Made by a program: the position numbers and the translations under genes
The notes under the pieces: model-generated
Databases searched by the model: none
What the model saw: only the letters and a program-made list of their open reading frames with translations
Told to the model about the DNA's origin: nothing
Part shown: positions 48,160 through 59,668 of the stretch, in pieces
How the letters are laid out: each line of letters starts with the position of its first letter
How positions within the stretch are numbered: the stretch's first letter is position 1
Source of the DNA: Thiotrichales bacterium
Lineage (GTDB): Bacteria > Pseudomonadota > Gammaproteobacteria > Thiomicrospirales > Thiomicrospiraceae
NCBI GenBank assembly: GCA_016938655.1
Contig: JAFGUG010000026.1
Coordinates: 1-64,000, forward strand
Direction of reading: 5' to 3'
Length of the DNA: 64,000 bases

Positions 48160-49881
48160 CTAATCCTTTGTACTTTTAGCGGTGTTTTTCTTGTCGTCGT
48201 CTTCGCCCATCTCAATTTTACGCGTGATGTACCACTGTTGAGTCACAGACAGAATGTTGTTCACAACCCAGTAAAGAACCAAACCAGCTGGGAAGAATAG
48301 GAAGAAGATGGTGAAGATGAAAGGCAGTAACTTCATTACTTTCTGCTGCATCTCATCCATCATCGCCGATGGGTTTAGTTTCTGCTGAATGTACATGGTG
48401 ATCCCCATGATAACCGGCAAGATGTAGTAAGGGTCTTGTGCCGATAAATCTTGAATCCACAGCATAAAAGGTGCTTGACGCATCTCTACCGAGTATAGCA
48501 ATACCCAGTAAAGTGCAATAAACACGGGCATCTGAATAAAGATGGGTAAACAGCCACCGAGTGGGTTAATTTTTTCTTCTTTATACAGCTTCATCATCTT
48601 CTGTTGGAAGATTACTTTATCGTCGCCGTAGTTCTCTTTTAACTGCTGTAATTTAGGCTGAAACTTCTTTAAACGCGCCATTGAGCGGTAAGAGGTTTCT
48701 GACAACTTGTAGAAAATTAACTTAATTAAAATAGTCAGCAAGATAATCGCCACACCCCAGTTCCCGACCACGCTGTGAATGTGATCCAGTACCCAGAAGA
48801 TTGGTTCTGCTAAGAATGTTAAAATGCCGTAATCAATCGTAAGCTCAAGACCCGGTGCAATCTCTGCAAGTAGATTCTGCTTTTCTGGTCCGATAAACAG
48901 CTGTGAGGTTAGGTTACCACTTTGACCGGCGGGTACACTCAACAACGGTTCAACCACACCGACCACATAACGGTCATCTCCTAAAGGCTTAGCGTAATAG
49001 TTATTTTGTACATCTTGATTGGGAATAATCGCCGTTAAGAAGTACTGTTGAATCATGGCTGCCCAACCACCATTCACCGCTTTACTATTAATGATTCCCT
49101 TGTTTAAATCATCAAACGAATGTTTGACGTACTTATCTTCCGCTTGGCCATCATATAGAACCGGCCCAGTGTAGGTATACATCATGAAGTTGTCGTCAGG
49201 ATTAAAACGGTTACGCACAATTTGTGAGTACAGACTTCCGTCCCAAACTTCTGAAGTCGCGTTCTCTACCTGATAACCCACATCTACTAGGTACTCACCC
49301 TTTCGGAAGGTGTACGTTTTGGTGACAGTAATGCCATCTTGCTGCCAAGTCATCGGAACCACTAAGGTATCGCCAGTCATCTCATAAGAAGTTTGATTGG
49401 TTTGGTACATCGCCTTATGGTTTGGCGCTGGCAACGTTGAATTCGGCTGCATGGCAATACCATTTTGAACTACGTATAACAACGCGCCTGAATCACTCAA
49501 CAACTGATAAGGCTGGGTGTGATCTTGGGTTGCACCGTAGTTTAACAGTCTGGCTTCACGAATATCCCCACCCGCCGTGTCAATGATCAAGTCCAACGTA
49601 TCGGTTACGACACGAATTCGTTGCCCCTGAGCCATCGCACTTTGTGCAACAGGAACCGCACCCGATGTTGCTGCAGGCGCGTTTGCAGTAGGAACGGCTC
49701 CGGGTACCGTGCTCGGTGCTGACATAGATGCCGCATTCGAGTTGGCAAGCGGTGTTTCTGACTGGGCAGCCGTCTGTACCGCAACCTGTTCAACCTTGGC
49801 CGCACTAAACTGCATCCATTCCAGATAAATCCAAGTTAGTGTAAAGGCTAAAGCCAGCCACCAAAACGATCTCATATTCAT
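48160..49881 (-). CDS. yidC: Membrane protein insertase YidC
   Basis: A 573-residue insertase. An N-terminal membrane anchor (about 4-21) is followed by a low-complexity Ala/Pro/Ser linker (about 40-85), a large periplasmic domain (about 90-350) and the conserved five-helix core, including a helical hairpin with NPLGGCLPIFIQMPVFIALY (about 443-462). The C-terminal tail is Lys-rich and can touch ribosomes. Neighbours rnpA and rpmH are in the usual order. No yidD is found in the 73-base gap to rnpA. Confidence 0.96.
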   Translation of the reverse strand: MNMRSFWWLALAFTLTWIYLEWMQFSAAKVEQVAVQTAAQSETPLANSNAASMSAPSTVPGAVPTANAPAATSGAVPVAQSAMAQGQRIRVVTDTLDLIIDTAGGDIREARLLNYGATQDHTQPYQLLSDSGALLYVVQNGIAMQPNSTLPAPNHKAMYQTNQTSYEMTGDTLVVPMTWQQDGITVTKTYTFRKGEYLVDVGYQVENATSEVWDGSLYSQIVRNRFNPDDNFMMYTYTGPVLYDGQAEDKYVKHSFDDLNKGIINSKAVNGGWAAMIQQYFLTAIIPNQDVQNNYYAKPLGDDRYVVGVVEPLLSVPAGQSGNLTSQLFIGPEKQNLLAEIAPGLELTIDYGILTFLAEPIFWVLDHIHSVVGNWGVAIILLTILIKLIFYKLSETSYRSMARLKKFQPKLQQLKENYGDDKVIFQQKMMKLYKEEKINPLGGCLPIFIQMPVFIALYWVLLYSVEMRQAPFMLWIQDLSAQDPYYILPVIMGITMYIQQKLNPSAMMDEMQQKVMKLLPFIFTIFFLFFPAGLVLYWVVNNILSVTQQWYITRKIEMGEDDDKKNTAKSTKD

Positions 49882-49954
49882 GTTAAAACCTTTAACTGTT
49901 TCTATTTAACGGTGTTTAAGTAATTGTAATTGTTAGACTTGTCTATTCAGAAAA

Positions 49955-50377
49955 TCAAACGCGGTCTTTAAATCCACTTTTTTCAATTTTACGAATCAAA
50001 TGCAAAAAGCTTTTGTGCAAATCGGCACTGTCGACGTCTTGCATGCCTTTGCGGCCCAAAACCACAATATCATACCCATTTAGCTGTGTTTTATGTTGTC
50101 TAAATGCCTCTCTGGAGAGTCTTTTTATACGATTTCGCCAAACGGCTCTTTGAAGCTGCTTTTTACTCAAGGCTAAACCCAGTCTTGGATAGGTTTTTTG
50201 ATTTGGACGAACAATCAAAGTCCAATGACGGTTGGCAAATTTTTCAGCACGTTCAAATACGTGTTTAAAATCGTTTGGAGAGAGTAGTCGTAAAGACTTA
50301 GAAAACCCATTTACAGGTTCAGAAGAGGGGGTATGAGATAAGTCAGGGTGAGTTGGTAACTCATTAATTGAATTCAT
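49955..50377 (-). CDS. rnpA: Ribonuclease P protein component
   Basis: A protein of about 140 residues that helps the RNase P RNA cut tRNA precursors. The RNR signature RAVWRNRIKRLSREAFR (about 76-92) is intact, after LGLALSKKQ. It has an N-terminal extension before the core (SLRLLSPNDFKHVF). ATG 50377 has GGTGAG just before it and is used here; ATG 50422, four bases after the rpmH stop, would add 15 residues. Confidence 0.92.
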   Translation of the reverse strand: MNSINELPTHPDLSHTPSSEPVNGFSKSLRLLSPNDFKHVFERAEKFANRHWTLIVRPNQKTYPRLGLALSKKQLQRAVWRNRIKRLSREAFRQHKTQLNGYDIVVLGRKGMQDVDSADLHKSFLHLIRKIEKSGFKDRV

Positions 50378-50426
50378 AAACTCACCAGACTTGCTGTCAA
50401 TGTGTACCAAAGTAGCACACATTAGA

Positions 50427-50561
50427 CTATGCAGTTAAGCGCTTGCGTCCTTTTGCACGACGAGCTGCTATAACTTTACGACCATTTTTAGTCGCCATAC
50501 GAGCACGGAAACCGTGAGTACGCGCACGTTTGATTACACTTGGTTGAAATGTACGTTTCAT
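50427..50561 (-). CDS. rpmH: 50S ribosomal protein L34
   Basis: A 44-residue basic protein, [19 protein letters not shown] at the front and [12 protein letters not shown] at the end. AAGGA lies eight bases before the ATG at 50561. It is the first gene of the minus-strand rpmH-rnpA-yidC unit beside the origin. Confidence 0.97.
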   Translation of the reverse strand: MKRTFQPSVIKRARTHGFRARMATKNGRKVIAARRAKGRKRLTA

Positions 50562-50874
50562 GTCAGTTGTCCTTAAAATTGAGTTTCCGAAATGCGGAAA
50601 AACGGGGATTATATAGAGATAGCGCGAATAAGACAAATATTTTTTGTTATTTATTTAAAGAATATCACTTACTTATGACTAAAAGACCGGGCAAAACACC
50701 TTACTCATAACCAAACAGATAGCCCGAAAAGCGTTTTGTATACATGCTCAGTGATTGAGTTTGCTTAAAAAATTCAAGGCGATAAACAAACCAACTCGCT
50801 ATAATCAATCCACTATTTATAAAACCCGCTTGTCACTTTTAATAAACGAAACCATAACTTTAATACTGAAGCCC

Positions 50875-51681
50875 ATGCCTGACATCATTTTCTCTGAAAT
50901 ACTTATTTACCTTACAACAGGGGCTTTTGTTGGTTTTGCCGCAGGCCTGCTCGGAATTGGTGGCGGATTAATTATTGTGCCTATCCTGACGTTTGTGCTG
51001 AGCCAACACCTTGGGCATACCGAGCATGTTGTGCATCTCGCCATTGGTACGTCGCTTGCCACTATTCTTATTACTTCTTTGTCTTCAGTGAGAGCGCATC
51101 ACGCTCTTCAAGCGGTGCGTTGGGATATCGTCAAATTATTAGTAGCGGGGGTGTTATTAGGCGCCTTTATCGGAGGCTGGGGATCACAGTTTTTTGAATC
51201 CAGAACGCTTGGCATTATTTTTGGCGTGATGGAACTGCTCATCGCCATTAATATGCTTATGGCGCTTAAACCCAGCCCTTCAAGAGAGTTACCAGGCCTG
51301 CCCGGCAATACTGTAGCCGGTTCCGTCATTGGCGGCTTATCGTCCTTGGTGGGGATTGGTGGCGGCACCTTAACCACCCCTTATTTAGTTTGGAATAATA
51401 TTACGATGCACCAAGCCATTGCGACCTCTGCGGCAGTAAGCTTGCCGGTCGCCTTTGCCGGAACCCTTGGGTTTTTAATTGCGGGTTTAAGCGCTGAAAA
51501 CTTACCCGCCTATGCTACGGGTTACATCTACTGGCCTGCTTTTTTTGGCATTGTTGTGGCCAGCGTGCTCACCGCGCCCTTAGGCGCCAAAGCCGCTCAA
51601 AAAGTCCCTATAAAAATTCTAAAGCGTGTTTTCGGGGTCTTTTTACTGGCCTTAGCCGCCAAAATGTTGATATTTTCATAA
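50875..51681 (+). CDS. TSUP (TauE/SafE) family sulfite/organosulfonate permease
   Basis: A protein of about 268 residues with 8 predicted membrane segments. The two TSUP repeats show as GLLGIGGGLIIVPIL (about 24-38) and LVGIGGGTLTTPYL (about 158-171). Family members move sulfite, sulfoacetate or other sulfur compounds, which would suit a sulfur oxidiser, but the substrate is not shown by the sequence. ATG 50875 is used; the open frame extends 40 codons further upstream to a TTG. It lies between rpmH and oriC, where no gene is usual. It contains an 11-bp palindrome-family piece (50941-50951). Confidence 0.85.
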   Translation: MPDIIFSEILIYLTTGAFVGFAAGLLGIGGGLIIVPILTFVLSQHLGHTEHVVHLAIGTSLATILITSLSSVRAHHALQAVRWDIVKLLVAGVLLGAFIGGWGSQFFESRTLGIIFGVMELLIAINMLMALKPSPSRELPGLPGNTVAGSVIGGLSSLVGIGGGTLTTPYLVWNNITMHQAIATSAAVSLPVAFAGTLGFLIAGLSAENLPAYATGYIYWPAFFGIVVASVLTAPLGAKAAQKVPIKILKRVFGVFLLALAAKMLIFS

Positions 51682-52012
51682 TTTTTTCAACAGGTGGAAA
51701 AACAGTTATAAAAACATTAAGTTAACCTATAAAAAATTCTAGTTATCCACACCCACTATCCACAAAGTTATCCACAGAACTGGGCTATGAATTAAAGTTA
51801 TTCACAGGTATACTTCATGTATTAAATTTTTACCCCCGTTTAACGTCGTTTGTTAATCCAATTCTTATTCAATATTCAGGCCTGTTTCTAATACTCGCTT
51901 GGGTAATTGAGTGAGCGCTTGTGTTTTATCAAAACGATCTTAAATTGTAAAAAGTCTCAAATTAAAGCCGTTTAATCTTGACACTTTTTCTATTGAAATA
52001 AAGGAAACGCTA
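51682..52012. other. oriC: Predicted chromosomal replication origin oriC
   Basis: The 331-base gap before dnaA holds DnaA boxes TTATCCACA at 51743-51751 and 51768-51776, CTATCCACA at 51756-51764 and TTATTCACA at 51798-51806, all in the same direction. A/T-rich stretches at about 51699-51740 and 51808-51832 could unwind. It is placed next to dnaA as in many gammaproteobacteria. A TTGACA at 51978-51983 may belong to the dnaA promoter, but no good -10 is seen at the right distance. Confidence 0.88.
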
Positions 52013-53413
52013 TTGTCTACCTTGTGGGCTCAAAGTCTTAAGCACCTTGAAAATGACTTAAACGACCAACAATTCCATACCTGGATTCGTCCGCTTCAAG
52101 CCATTGAAGAGGAGTCTGTGATTCGTTTATTAGCACCCTCCTCTTTTATTTTGGACTGGGTTAATAAAAAGTTGATGAACAACATTCGTCAAGCGGTTGC
52201 GATTGCTGCTCCGCACAATACGCCAGATGTAAAATTAGAAATTGGTGATTACGTTCTAGACAGTTACGACACCGATGAACCGACGGTTCCACAAGCGTTA
52301 AAGGTGGAAAAAGAAGCGTCTAAAAAACCCGCTGCCTCAAAATCAAACAGTCAACAACACTCCTTAGCCAAAGACAGCACCGGCACCAGCATTAAGCATG
52401 GTTTAAACGCCAACTTTACCTTTGATACCTTTGTTGAAGGTAAGGCTAACCAACTGGCCGCCGCCGCGGCACGTCAAGTCTCTGAAAACCCGGGTGGCGC
52501 ATACAATCCGTTTTTTATCTATGGTGGCGTAGGGTTAGGTAAAACCCACTTAATGCACGCCATTGGTAATCAGATGATGAAAGACAACCCCAAAGCACGT
52601 GTGGTCTACTTGCACTCTGAACGGTTTGTTGCCGACATGGTGAATGCCCTTCGTCACAATAAAATTGACGAATTTAAACGTTTTTACCGTTCATTAGATG
52701 CCCTGTTAATCGATGACATTCAATTCTTTGCAAATAAAGAGCAGTCTCAAGAAGAGTTCTTTCATACCTTCAACACGCTTTTAGAAGGCAACAAACAAGT
52801 TATTCTGACCAGTGACCGTTTTCCAAAAGAGGTGGATGGCTTAGAAGACCGTCTTAAATCGCGTTTTGGCTGGGGTTTGACCATTGCGGTTGAACCACCG
52901 GAATTTGAGATGCGTGTGGCCATTTTGCTTAAAAAATCCTCTGAATTTGGCTTTACCCTTCCGGATGAAGTGGCCTTTTTTATCGCCAAACGTCTGCGCG
53001 GAAACGTGCGTGATTTAGAGGGCGCGCTTAAACGTGTTGGCGCGTTTGCACAATTTACTCAACAAGCGTTAACCGTTGAATTAGTCAAAGAAGCCTTAAA
53101 AGATCTATTGGCACTGCAACAAAAAATGGTTACCCTAGAAAATATTCAAAAAACGGTCGCGGACTACTACAAGTTGCGCATTGCGGATATGCTCTCTAAA
53201 AGACGGTCTCGCAATATTGCCCGTCCAAGACAAGTGGCCATGGCGATTGCTAAAGAGTTAACCAATCACAGCTTGCCAGAAATTGGCGATGCATTTGGTG
53301 GTCGTGACCATACAACGGTTTTGCACGCAGTTCGCAAGATTAAAGAGTTACGTGAAACCGATCATCGTATTGACGATGACTTTAATAGCTTAATTCGCAT
53401 TATCACCAATTAA
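52013..53413 (+). CDS. dnaA: Chromosomal replication initiator DnaA
   Basis: A 466-residue AAA+ initiator that binds DnaA boxes in oriC. Domain I begins [18 protein letters not shown]; a linker rich in Ser, Lys and Gln (about 95-125) is domain II. The Walker [17 protein letters not shown] (about 169-184), Walker [10 protein letters not shown] and the C-terminal DNA-binding signature [12 protein letters not shown] (about 425-436) are intact. The start is TTG, with AAGGAAA before it, and the N-terminus aligns with the family from that codon. A weak start may limit DnaA amount. Confidence 0.97.
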   Translation: MSTLWAQSLKHLENDLNDQQFHTWIRPLQAIEEESVIRLLAPSSFILDWVNKKLMNNIRQAVAIAAPHNTPDVKLEIGDYVLDSYDTDEPTVPQALKVEKEASKKPAASKSNSQQHSLAKDSTGTSIKHGLNANFTFDTFVEGKANQLAAAAARQVSENPGGAYNPFFIYGGVGLGKTHLMHAIGNQMMKDNPKARVVYLHSERFVADMVNALRHNKIDEFKRFYRSLDALLIDDIQFFANKEQSQEEFFHTFNTLLEGNKQVILTSDRFPKEVDGLEDRLKSRFGWGLTIAVEPPEFEMRVAILLKKSSEFGFTLPDEVAFFIAKRLRGNVRDLEGALKRVGAFAQFTQQALTVELVKEALKDLLALQQKMVTLENIQKTVADYYKLRIADMLSKRRSRNIARPRQVAMAIAKELTNHSLPEIGDAFGGRDHTTVLHAVRKIKELRETDHRIDDDFNSLIRIITN

Positions 53414-53483
53414 TGAACGGCCTGTGCAAAACGCAGGTCTTAAACACTTAACCCAATAAATCAACGTATAAAGAGTGCTTCAG

Positions 53484-54593
53484 ATGAAAATCAGTCTTTC
53501 TCGCGAAAACCTTCTAAAAGTCTTACAAACGGTCGGGGGCGTTGTTGAAAAACGCCAAACCATGCCTATTTTAGGCAATGTGTTGTTTTACGTTTATCAA
53601 AACACGCTAACCGTGACCGCTTCCGATTTAGAAATTGAAACGCGTGCGCAAACCGAACTTGAGACCTGCGACGTCGAACAGTTTGCGATTACCCTGCCTG
53701 CGATTAAGTTGATTAACATTGTGCGCTCACTGCCCGATGGGTTAACCATTGTGATGGATTTTGAAGAAGCACGCTGTACGGTGTCTGCCGGGCGTTCACG
53801 CTTTAAGGTATCAACCTTACCTGCGGATGACTTCCCAACCATCGATTTAACCCAAGCAAACCTGTCTTTCTCAATGTCACAGCACCAATTGAAACAGCTC
53901 ATTCAGCACTCCAGCTTTGCAATGGCAAGCCAAGATGTCCGTTTCTATTTAAACGGTATGCTGTTTGATATTCAAAATAACCAATTACGTGTGGTCGCCA
54001 CCGATGGTCACCGTCTATCAACCTGTTCAACCGAATTGGCCATGGACGGACTCGCACCAACCCAAGCGATTTTGCCGCGTAAAGGGGTATTGGAACTGTC
54101 TAAACTGATTGGCGATGATGATGCGTTAATTCAGTTCTCGTTAGCGGCCAACTATCTAACCGTGCAATTTGAAGAGACGGTGTTCACCTGTAAGTTAGTG
54201 GATGGGCGTTTCCCAGATTACCGCCGTGTCATTCCTGAAACCAATGACCAAGTGGTGCAAACCGATCGTGAACTGCTTAGAAGTCTGTTACAACGTGCCT
54301 CTATCTTGTCGAACGACAAGTTCAAAGGCATTCGTTTGATTTTAAACAGCAACTTATTAGCGGTCAACGCCTCTAACAGCGAACAAGATGAGTCGCATGA
54401 AGATATGGCCATTGACTACAACGGGCCAGACATGGAAATTGGTTTTAATGTGAGCTACATCTTAGATGTTCTTAACTCCATGCACGAAGATTGTGTCACA
54501 GTGCAATTAAAAGATTCCAACAGCAGTTGTTTAATTGAAACTTCGTCAGACGTTTGTCATTGCCAGCACGTGGTTATGCCAATGCGTTTGTAA
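53484..54593 (+). CDS. dnaN: DNA polymerase III beta sliding clamp
   Basis: A 369-residue ring-forming clamp with three similar domains. The start MKISLSRENLLKVLQTVGGV at ATG 53484 matches the family; a GTG three codons upstream is less likely. ATDGHRLSTCSTEL (about 175-188) and the C-terminal HVVMPMRL, part of the binding pocket for partner proteins, are typical. It follows dnaA by 70 bases and ends at a strong hairpin. Confidence 0.97.
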   Translation: MKISLSRENLLKVLQTVGGVVEKRQTMPILGNVLFYVYQNTLTVTASDLEIETRAQTELETCDVEQFAITLPAIKLINIVRSLPDGLTIVMDFEEARCTVSAGRSRFKVSTLPADDFPTIDLTQANLSFSMSQHQLKQLIQHSSFAMASQDVRFYLNGMLFDIQNNQLRVVATDGHRLSTCSTELAMDGLAPTQAILPRKGVLELSKLIGDDDALIQFSLAANYLTVQFEETVFTCKLVDGRFPDYRRVIPETNDQVVQTDRELLRSLLQRASILSNDKFKGIRLILNSNLLAVNASNSEQDESHEDMAIDYNGPDMEIGFNVSYILDVLNSMHEDCVTVQLKDSNSSCLIETSSDVCHCQHVVMPMRL

Positions 54594-54616
54594 TCAAACT
54601 GCACGACTTTATTTTT

Positions 54617-54656
54617 CAACAGGCCTGCTTAAATTTCAATTTAAGCAGGCCTGTTG
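54617..54656 (+). terminator. 19-bp perfect hairpin built from two inverted palindrome copies
   Basis: Arms 54617-54635 and 54638-54656 are exact reverse complements around a 2-base loop. Each arm holds an 11-bp piece of the AGCAGGCCTGCT family, in opposite order. GTTTCT follows. It stands 23 bases after the dnaN stop, so it probably ends dnaA-dnaN transcription. Confidence 0.8.
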
Positions 54657-54717
54657 GTTTCTAAAGACGGTAAAATGCTCATCAACCCTATTAATTTAAG
54701 TCGTTAAGTCTCACAGA

Positions 54718-55611
54718 ATGAATAAACCTCGTTTAATTCGCCTTGCCACCTATGCCTCTGTTGCCATTGCAGTGAGCTTACTGCTTTTAAAAATAGTGGC
54801 TTGGGTAGAGACCGATTCGGTGAGTATTCTGGCTTCGCTACTGGACTCGGCCATTGATATCATTGCCTCGGTACTGATTTTGGTGGCCGTGCAAATTGCC
54901 CAAACTCCACCCGACCATGAACACCGTTTTGGGCATGGTAAAGCCGAACCCTTGGCGGCTTTAGCACAAAGTGTGTTTATTACCGGCTCGGCGATTTACC
55001 TGTTAATTTATGCCTTAGAGCGCTTGATTGAACCGCACGTTTTAACCAACCCAGAAATCGGTATGTGGATTATGCTGATTTCGTTGACCTTAACCTTTGC
55101 TCTGGTCGCCTTTCAACGCTATGTGATTCTGCAAACCCAATCCACCGCCATAAAAGCCGATTCGTTACATTACATTTCCGATATTCTGGCCAATTTCTTA
55201 GTGATTGTTAGCCTATGGCTAAGTCACATTTTATGGCTTGATCCTCTGCTTGCTTTCGCCATTGCACTGTGGATTTTATACGCCGCATTTAAGATTGCAC
55301 ATGAGGCCAGTAATCAACTGCTCGATAGAGAACTGCCGGAAGAAATTCGTCTGCAAATTCAAGCCATTATTTTAGCTACGCCAGAAGTCCAAGGCTTTAA
55401 TGATTTACGCACCTATCAGTCTGGGCCGAACCGTTTTGTGCAAGTGGACTTAGAGTTGGACGATAAACTCACCCTTAAAGAGAGTCATCGCATCGCTGAA
55501 AATGTGACCACTGCTTTGGTCAACGCCTTTGATAACCTCGATGTCATGATTCATCAAGAACCCGTTAGTTTGCACAATGATCCCGAACATCATACATGGG
55601 GTAAAGAGTAA
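54718..55611 (+). CDS. fieF: Cation diffusion facilitator (FieF-type) transporter
   Basis: A 297-residue inner-membrane metal/proton antiporter with six membrane segments and a cytoplasmic ferredoxin-like domain. The transport site Asp pairs are in SLLDSAIDI (about 41-49) and KADSLHYISDIL (about 150-161), and HEHRFGHGKAE (about 62-72) is the conserved His-rich stretch. These fit the FieF/YiiP group that exports zinc or iron. It sits between dnaN and recF, an unusual place, and ends 10 bases before recF. Confidence 0.9.
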   Translation: MNKPRLIRLATYASVAIAVSLLLLKIVAWVETDSVSILASLLDSAIDIIASVLILVAVQIAQTPPDHEHRFGHGKAEPLAALAQSVFITGSAIYLLIYALERLIEPHVLTNPEIGMWIMLISLTLTFALVAFQRYVILQTQSTAIKADSLHYISDILANFLVIVSLWLSHILWLDPLLAFAIALWILYAAFKIAHEASNQLLDRELPEEIRLQIQAIILATPEVQGFNDLRTYQSGPNRFVQVDLELDDKLTLKESHRIAENVTTALVNAFDNLDVMIHQEPVSLHNDPEHHTWGKE

Positions 55612-55621
55612 TGTTTTTAAC

Positions 55622-56722
55622 ATGACGCAAATCGCCCAACTGCATTTACAACACTTTAGAAACTGTACCCAAGCACAGTGCAAATTAAGCACCGGGCTTA
55701 ACCTGTTTGTGGGCGATAACGCCGCCGGTAAAACCTCGTTCATTGAAGCAATTTGGTTGTTAGCCACCGGCCGGTCGTTTCGTACCTCTAAGTCGCACCA
55801 TCTCATTCAGCATGAACACACCCAAAGCGTGATCTTTAGCCAAGTGACTTCCAGCCATAACGCAGACAAAACCCACAAATTGGGTATGCAAAAAAACACC
55901 ACCAACACCGTTTTAAAAGTCGATGGCGAACCCGTTAAAGGTCAAATACATTTAGCCAGCTTAATTCCCGTACAACTGCTCACGCCAGAGAGTCACCGCC
56001 TATTGGAAGAGGGCCCCAAAGCGCGTCGTCAATTTATGGACTGGGGTTGTTTTTATCAAAGTAGTGACTTTATTCAACAGTGGCGACTCTATCAGCGTGC
56101 CTTAAAACAGCGTAATCACGCTTTAAAAAGACACCTTCCAAAAGCGCAGGTACAACTGTGGGATCATCAATTGGTGGAAACCGCCCTTAAAATCGACGTG
56201 ATTCGCCAAGACTACCTTGAAGCCCTAGAACCCTACCTTATGACCTTCTGCCAAGCGCTCATGCCTGAAGTGGAAGAGGCTGTGGTTTGTCAGTATCGTG
56301 CCGGTTGGCCTAAAAACACCGACGACCTGTTGAGCCTAATGACGCAAAACTACCTCAAAGACAGCCAAGTCGGCCACACCCAATACGGCGCACATCGAGC
56401 GGATATTCGTTTTAAGTTTGGTAACCAAGAAGCGATGAACACACTGTCTCGTGGTCAGCAAAAGCTGTTTGTGTGTGCGCTTTTATTAGCGCAAGCCAGC
56501 CTGCACGAAAAGGTGGTGCATGAGCCGGTGATTATGTTGATTGACGACCTGCCCGCAGAGCTGGATGAGAACCACCGTTTAAAACTGTTGGAGTTATTAC
56601 AAGTGCTAAATATTCAACACTTAATTACCAGCACATCAGAATCACTGATTCCTATTTTAAACCCAGAAAACAGCAAAATCTGGCACATTACGAACGGCGA
56701 AGTGACCGAAAAACGTGCGTAA
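55622..56722 (+). CDS. recF: DNA replication and repair protein RecF
   Basis: A 366-residue SMC-like ATPase that helps load RecA at gaps. The Walker A FVGDNAAGKTSFIEAI is at about 30-45, the signature TLSRGQQKLFVCALLLAQ at about 272-289 and the Walker B VIMLIDDLPAELD at about 304-316. ATG 55622 is used; an upstream in-frame start would overlap fieF. It follows fieF by 10 bases. Confidence 0.95.
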   Translation: MTQIAQLHLQHFRNCTQAQCKLSTGLNLFVGDNAAGKTSFIEAIWLLATGRSFRTSKSHHLIQHEHTQSVIFSQVTSSHNADKTHKLGMQKNTTNTVLKVDGEPVKGQIHLASLIPVQLLTPESHRLLEEGPKARRQFMDWGCFYQSSDFIQQWRLYQRALKQRNHALKRHLPKAQVQLWDHQLVETALKIDVIRQDYLEALEPYLMTFCQALMPEVEEAVVCQYRAGWPKNTDDLLSLMTQNYLKDSQVGHTQYGAHRADIRFKFGNQEAMNTLSRGQQKLFVCALLLAQASLHEKVVHEPVIMLIDDLPAELDENHRLKLLELLQVLNIQHLITSTSESLIPILNPENSKIWHITNGEVTEKRA

Positions 56723-56752
56723 ATGCGGCTTTGGAAAAGCTGAGTTTTAAAG

Positions 56753-56770
56753 GTTAGCAGGCCTGCTAAC
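56753..56770. repeat. Palindrome AGCAGGCCTGCT, 18-bp, after recF
   Basis: The core is at 56756-56767. It is the first of two exact copies in the 336-base recF-gyrB gap. Confidence 0.9.
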
Positions 56771-56894
56771 GTTTAAATAAACCTCTCAAAAAAACCGTAT
56801 TTCAGCCTGCAAAGACGCCCTAAAACACTCAAATTAAGGCATTTAAGTTAGCAATTTAATTGCAAATTATTCGCCAATTTTTGTTTGTAAAGTC

Positions 56895-56906
56895 AGCAGG
56901 CCTGCT
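56895..56906. repeat. Palindrome AGCAGGCCTGCT upstream of gyrB
   Basis: The second exact copy in the recF-gyrB gap, 139 bases from the first. The rest of the gap is A/T-rich and holds the likely gyrB promoter. Confidence 0.9.
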
Positions 56907-57000
56907 TGGTTATTTGTATCAGCCGCACAAACCCTCTCTAACCCATTGATTTTACTTCTTATTTAGCCCCTACTTTAGGTATGCATTTGCTCCGTACTTA

Positions 57001-57009
57001 TGCTAAAAT
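57001..57009 (+). promoter_or_regulatory. Likely extended -10 promoter of gyrB
   Basis: TGCTAAAAT, the same 9-mer as before gmk, lies 49 bases before the gyrB ATG. No -35 hexamer is seen at normal spacing. Confidence 0.4.
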
Positions 57010-57043
57010 ATCCTGATCAATTTTGCATTAAAAATCACAATAA

Positions 57044-59485
<2,442 letters not shown>

Positions 59486-59668
59486 ATAGCGGTTTTCCTT
59501 CGGGAAAGTTCCCTATAAAACAGATGTTTAAGGTTGAACCCTAAAAATTTAATTTTGAAAAAACAAAGCGAATAGTTTCTAATACTCAACTATTAGTCTA
59601 AAGCTAAAAATTACTTAACTTTAAAAAGTGCCCAATACAGGTCATTTTGAAACATTAGGAGACAGTTT

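Noticed and set aside
49882..49954. A yidD gene between rnpA and yidC
   Set aside because: The gap is only 73 bases, too short for yidD; the gene is absent here.
59493..59507. A TTTCC-TTCG-GGAAA hairpin after gyrB as a terminator
   Set aside because: The stem is only five pairs and no T run follows; it may be a chance UUCG hairpin.
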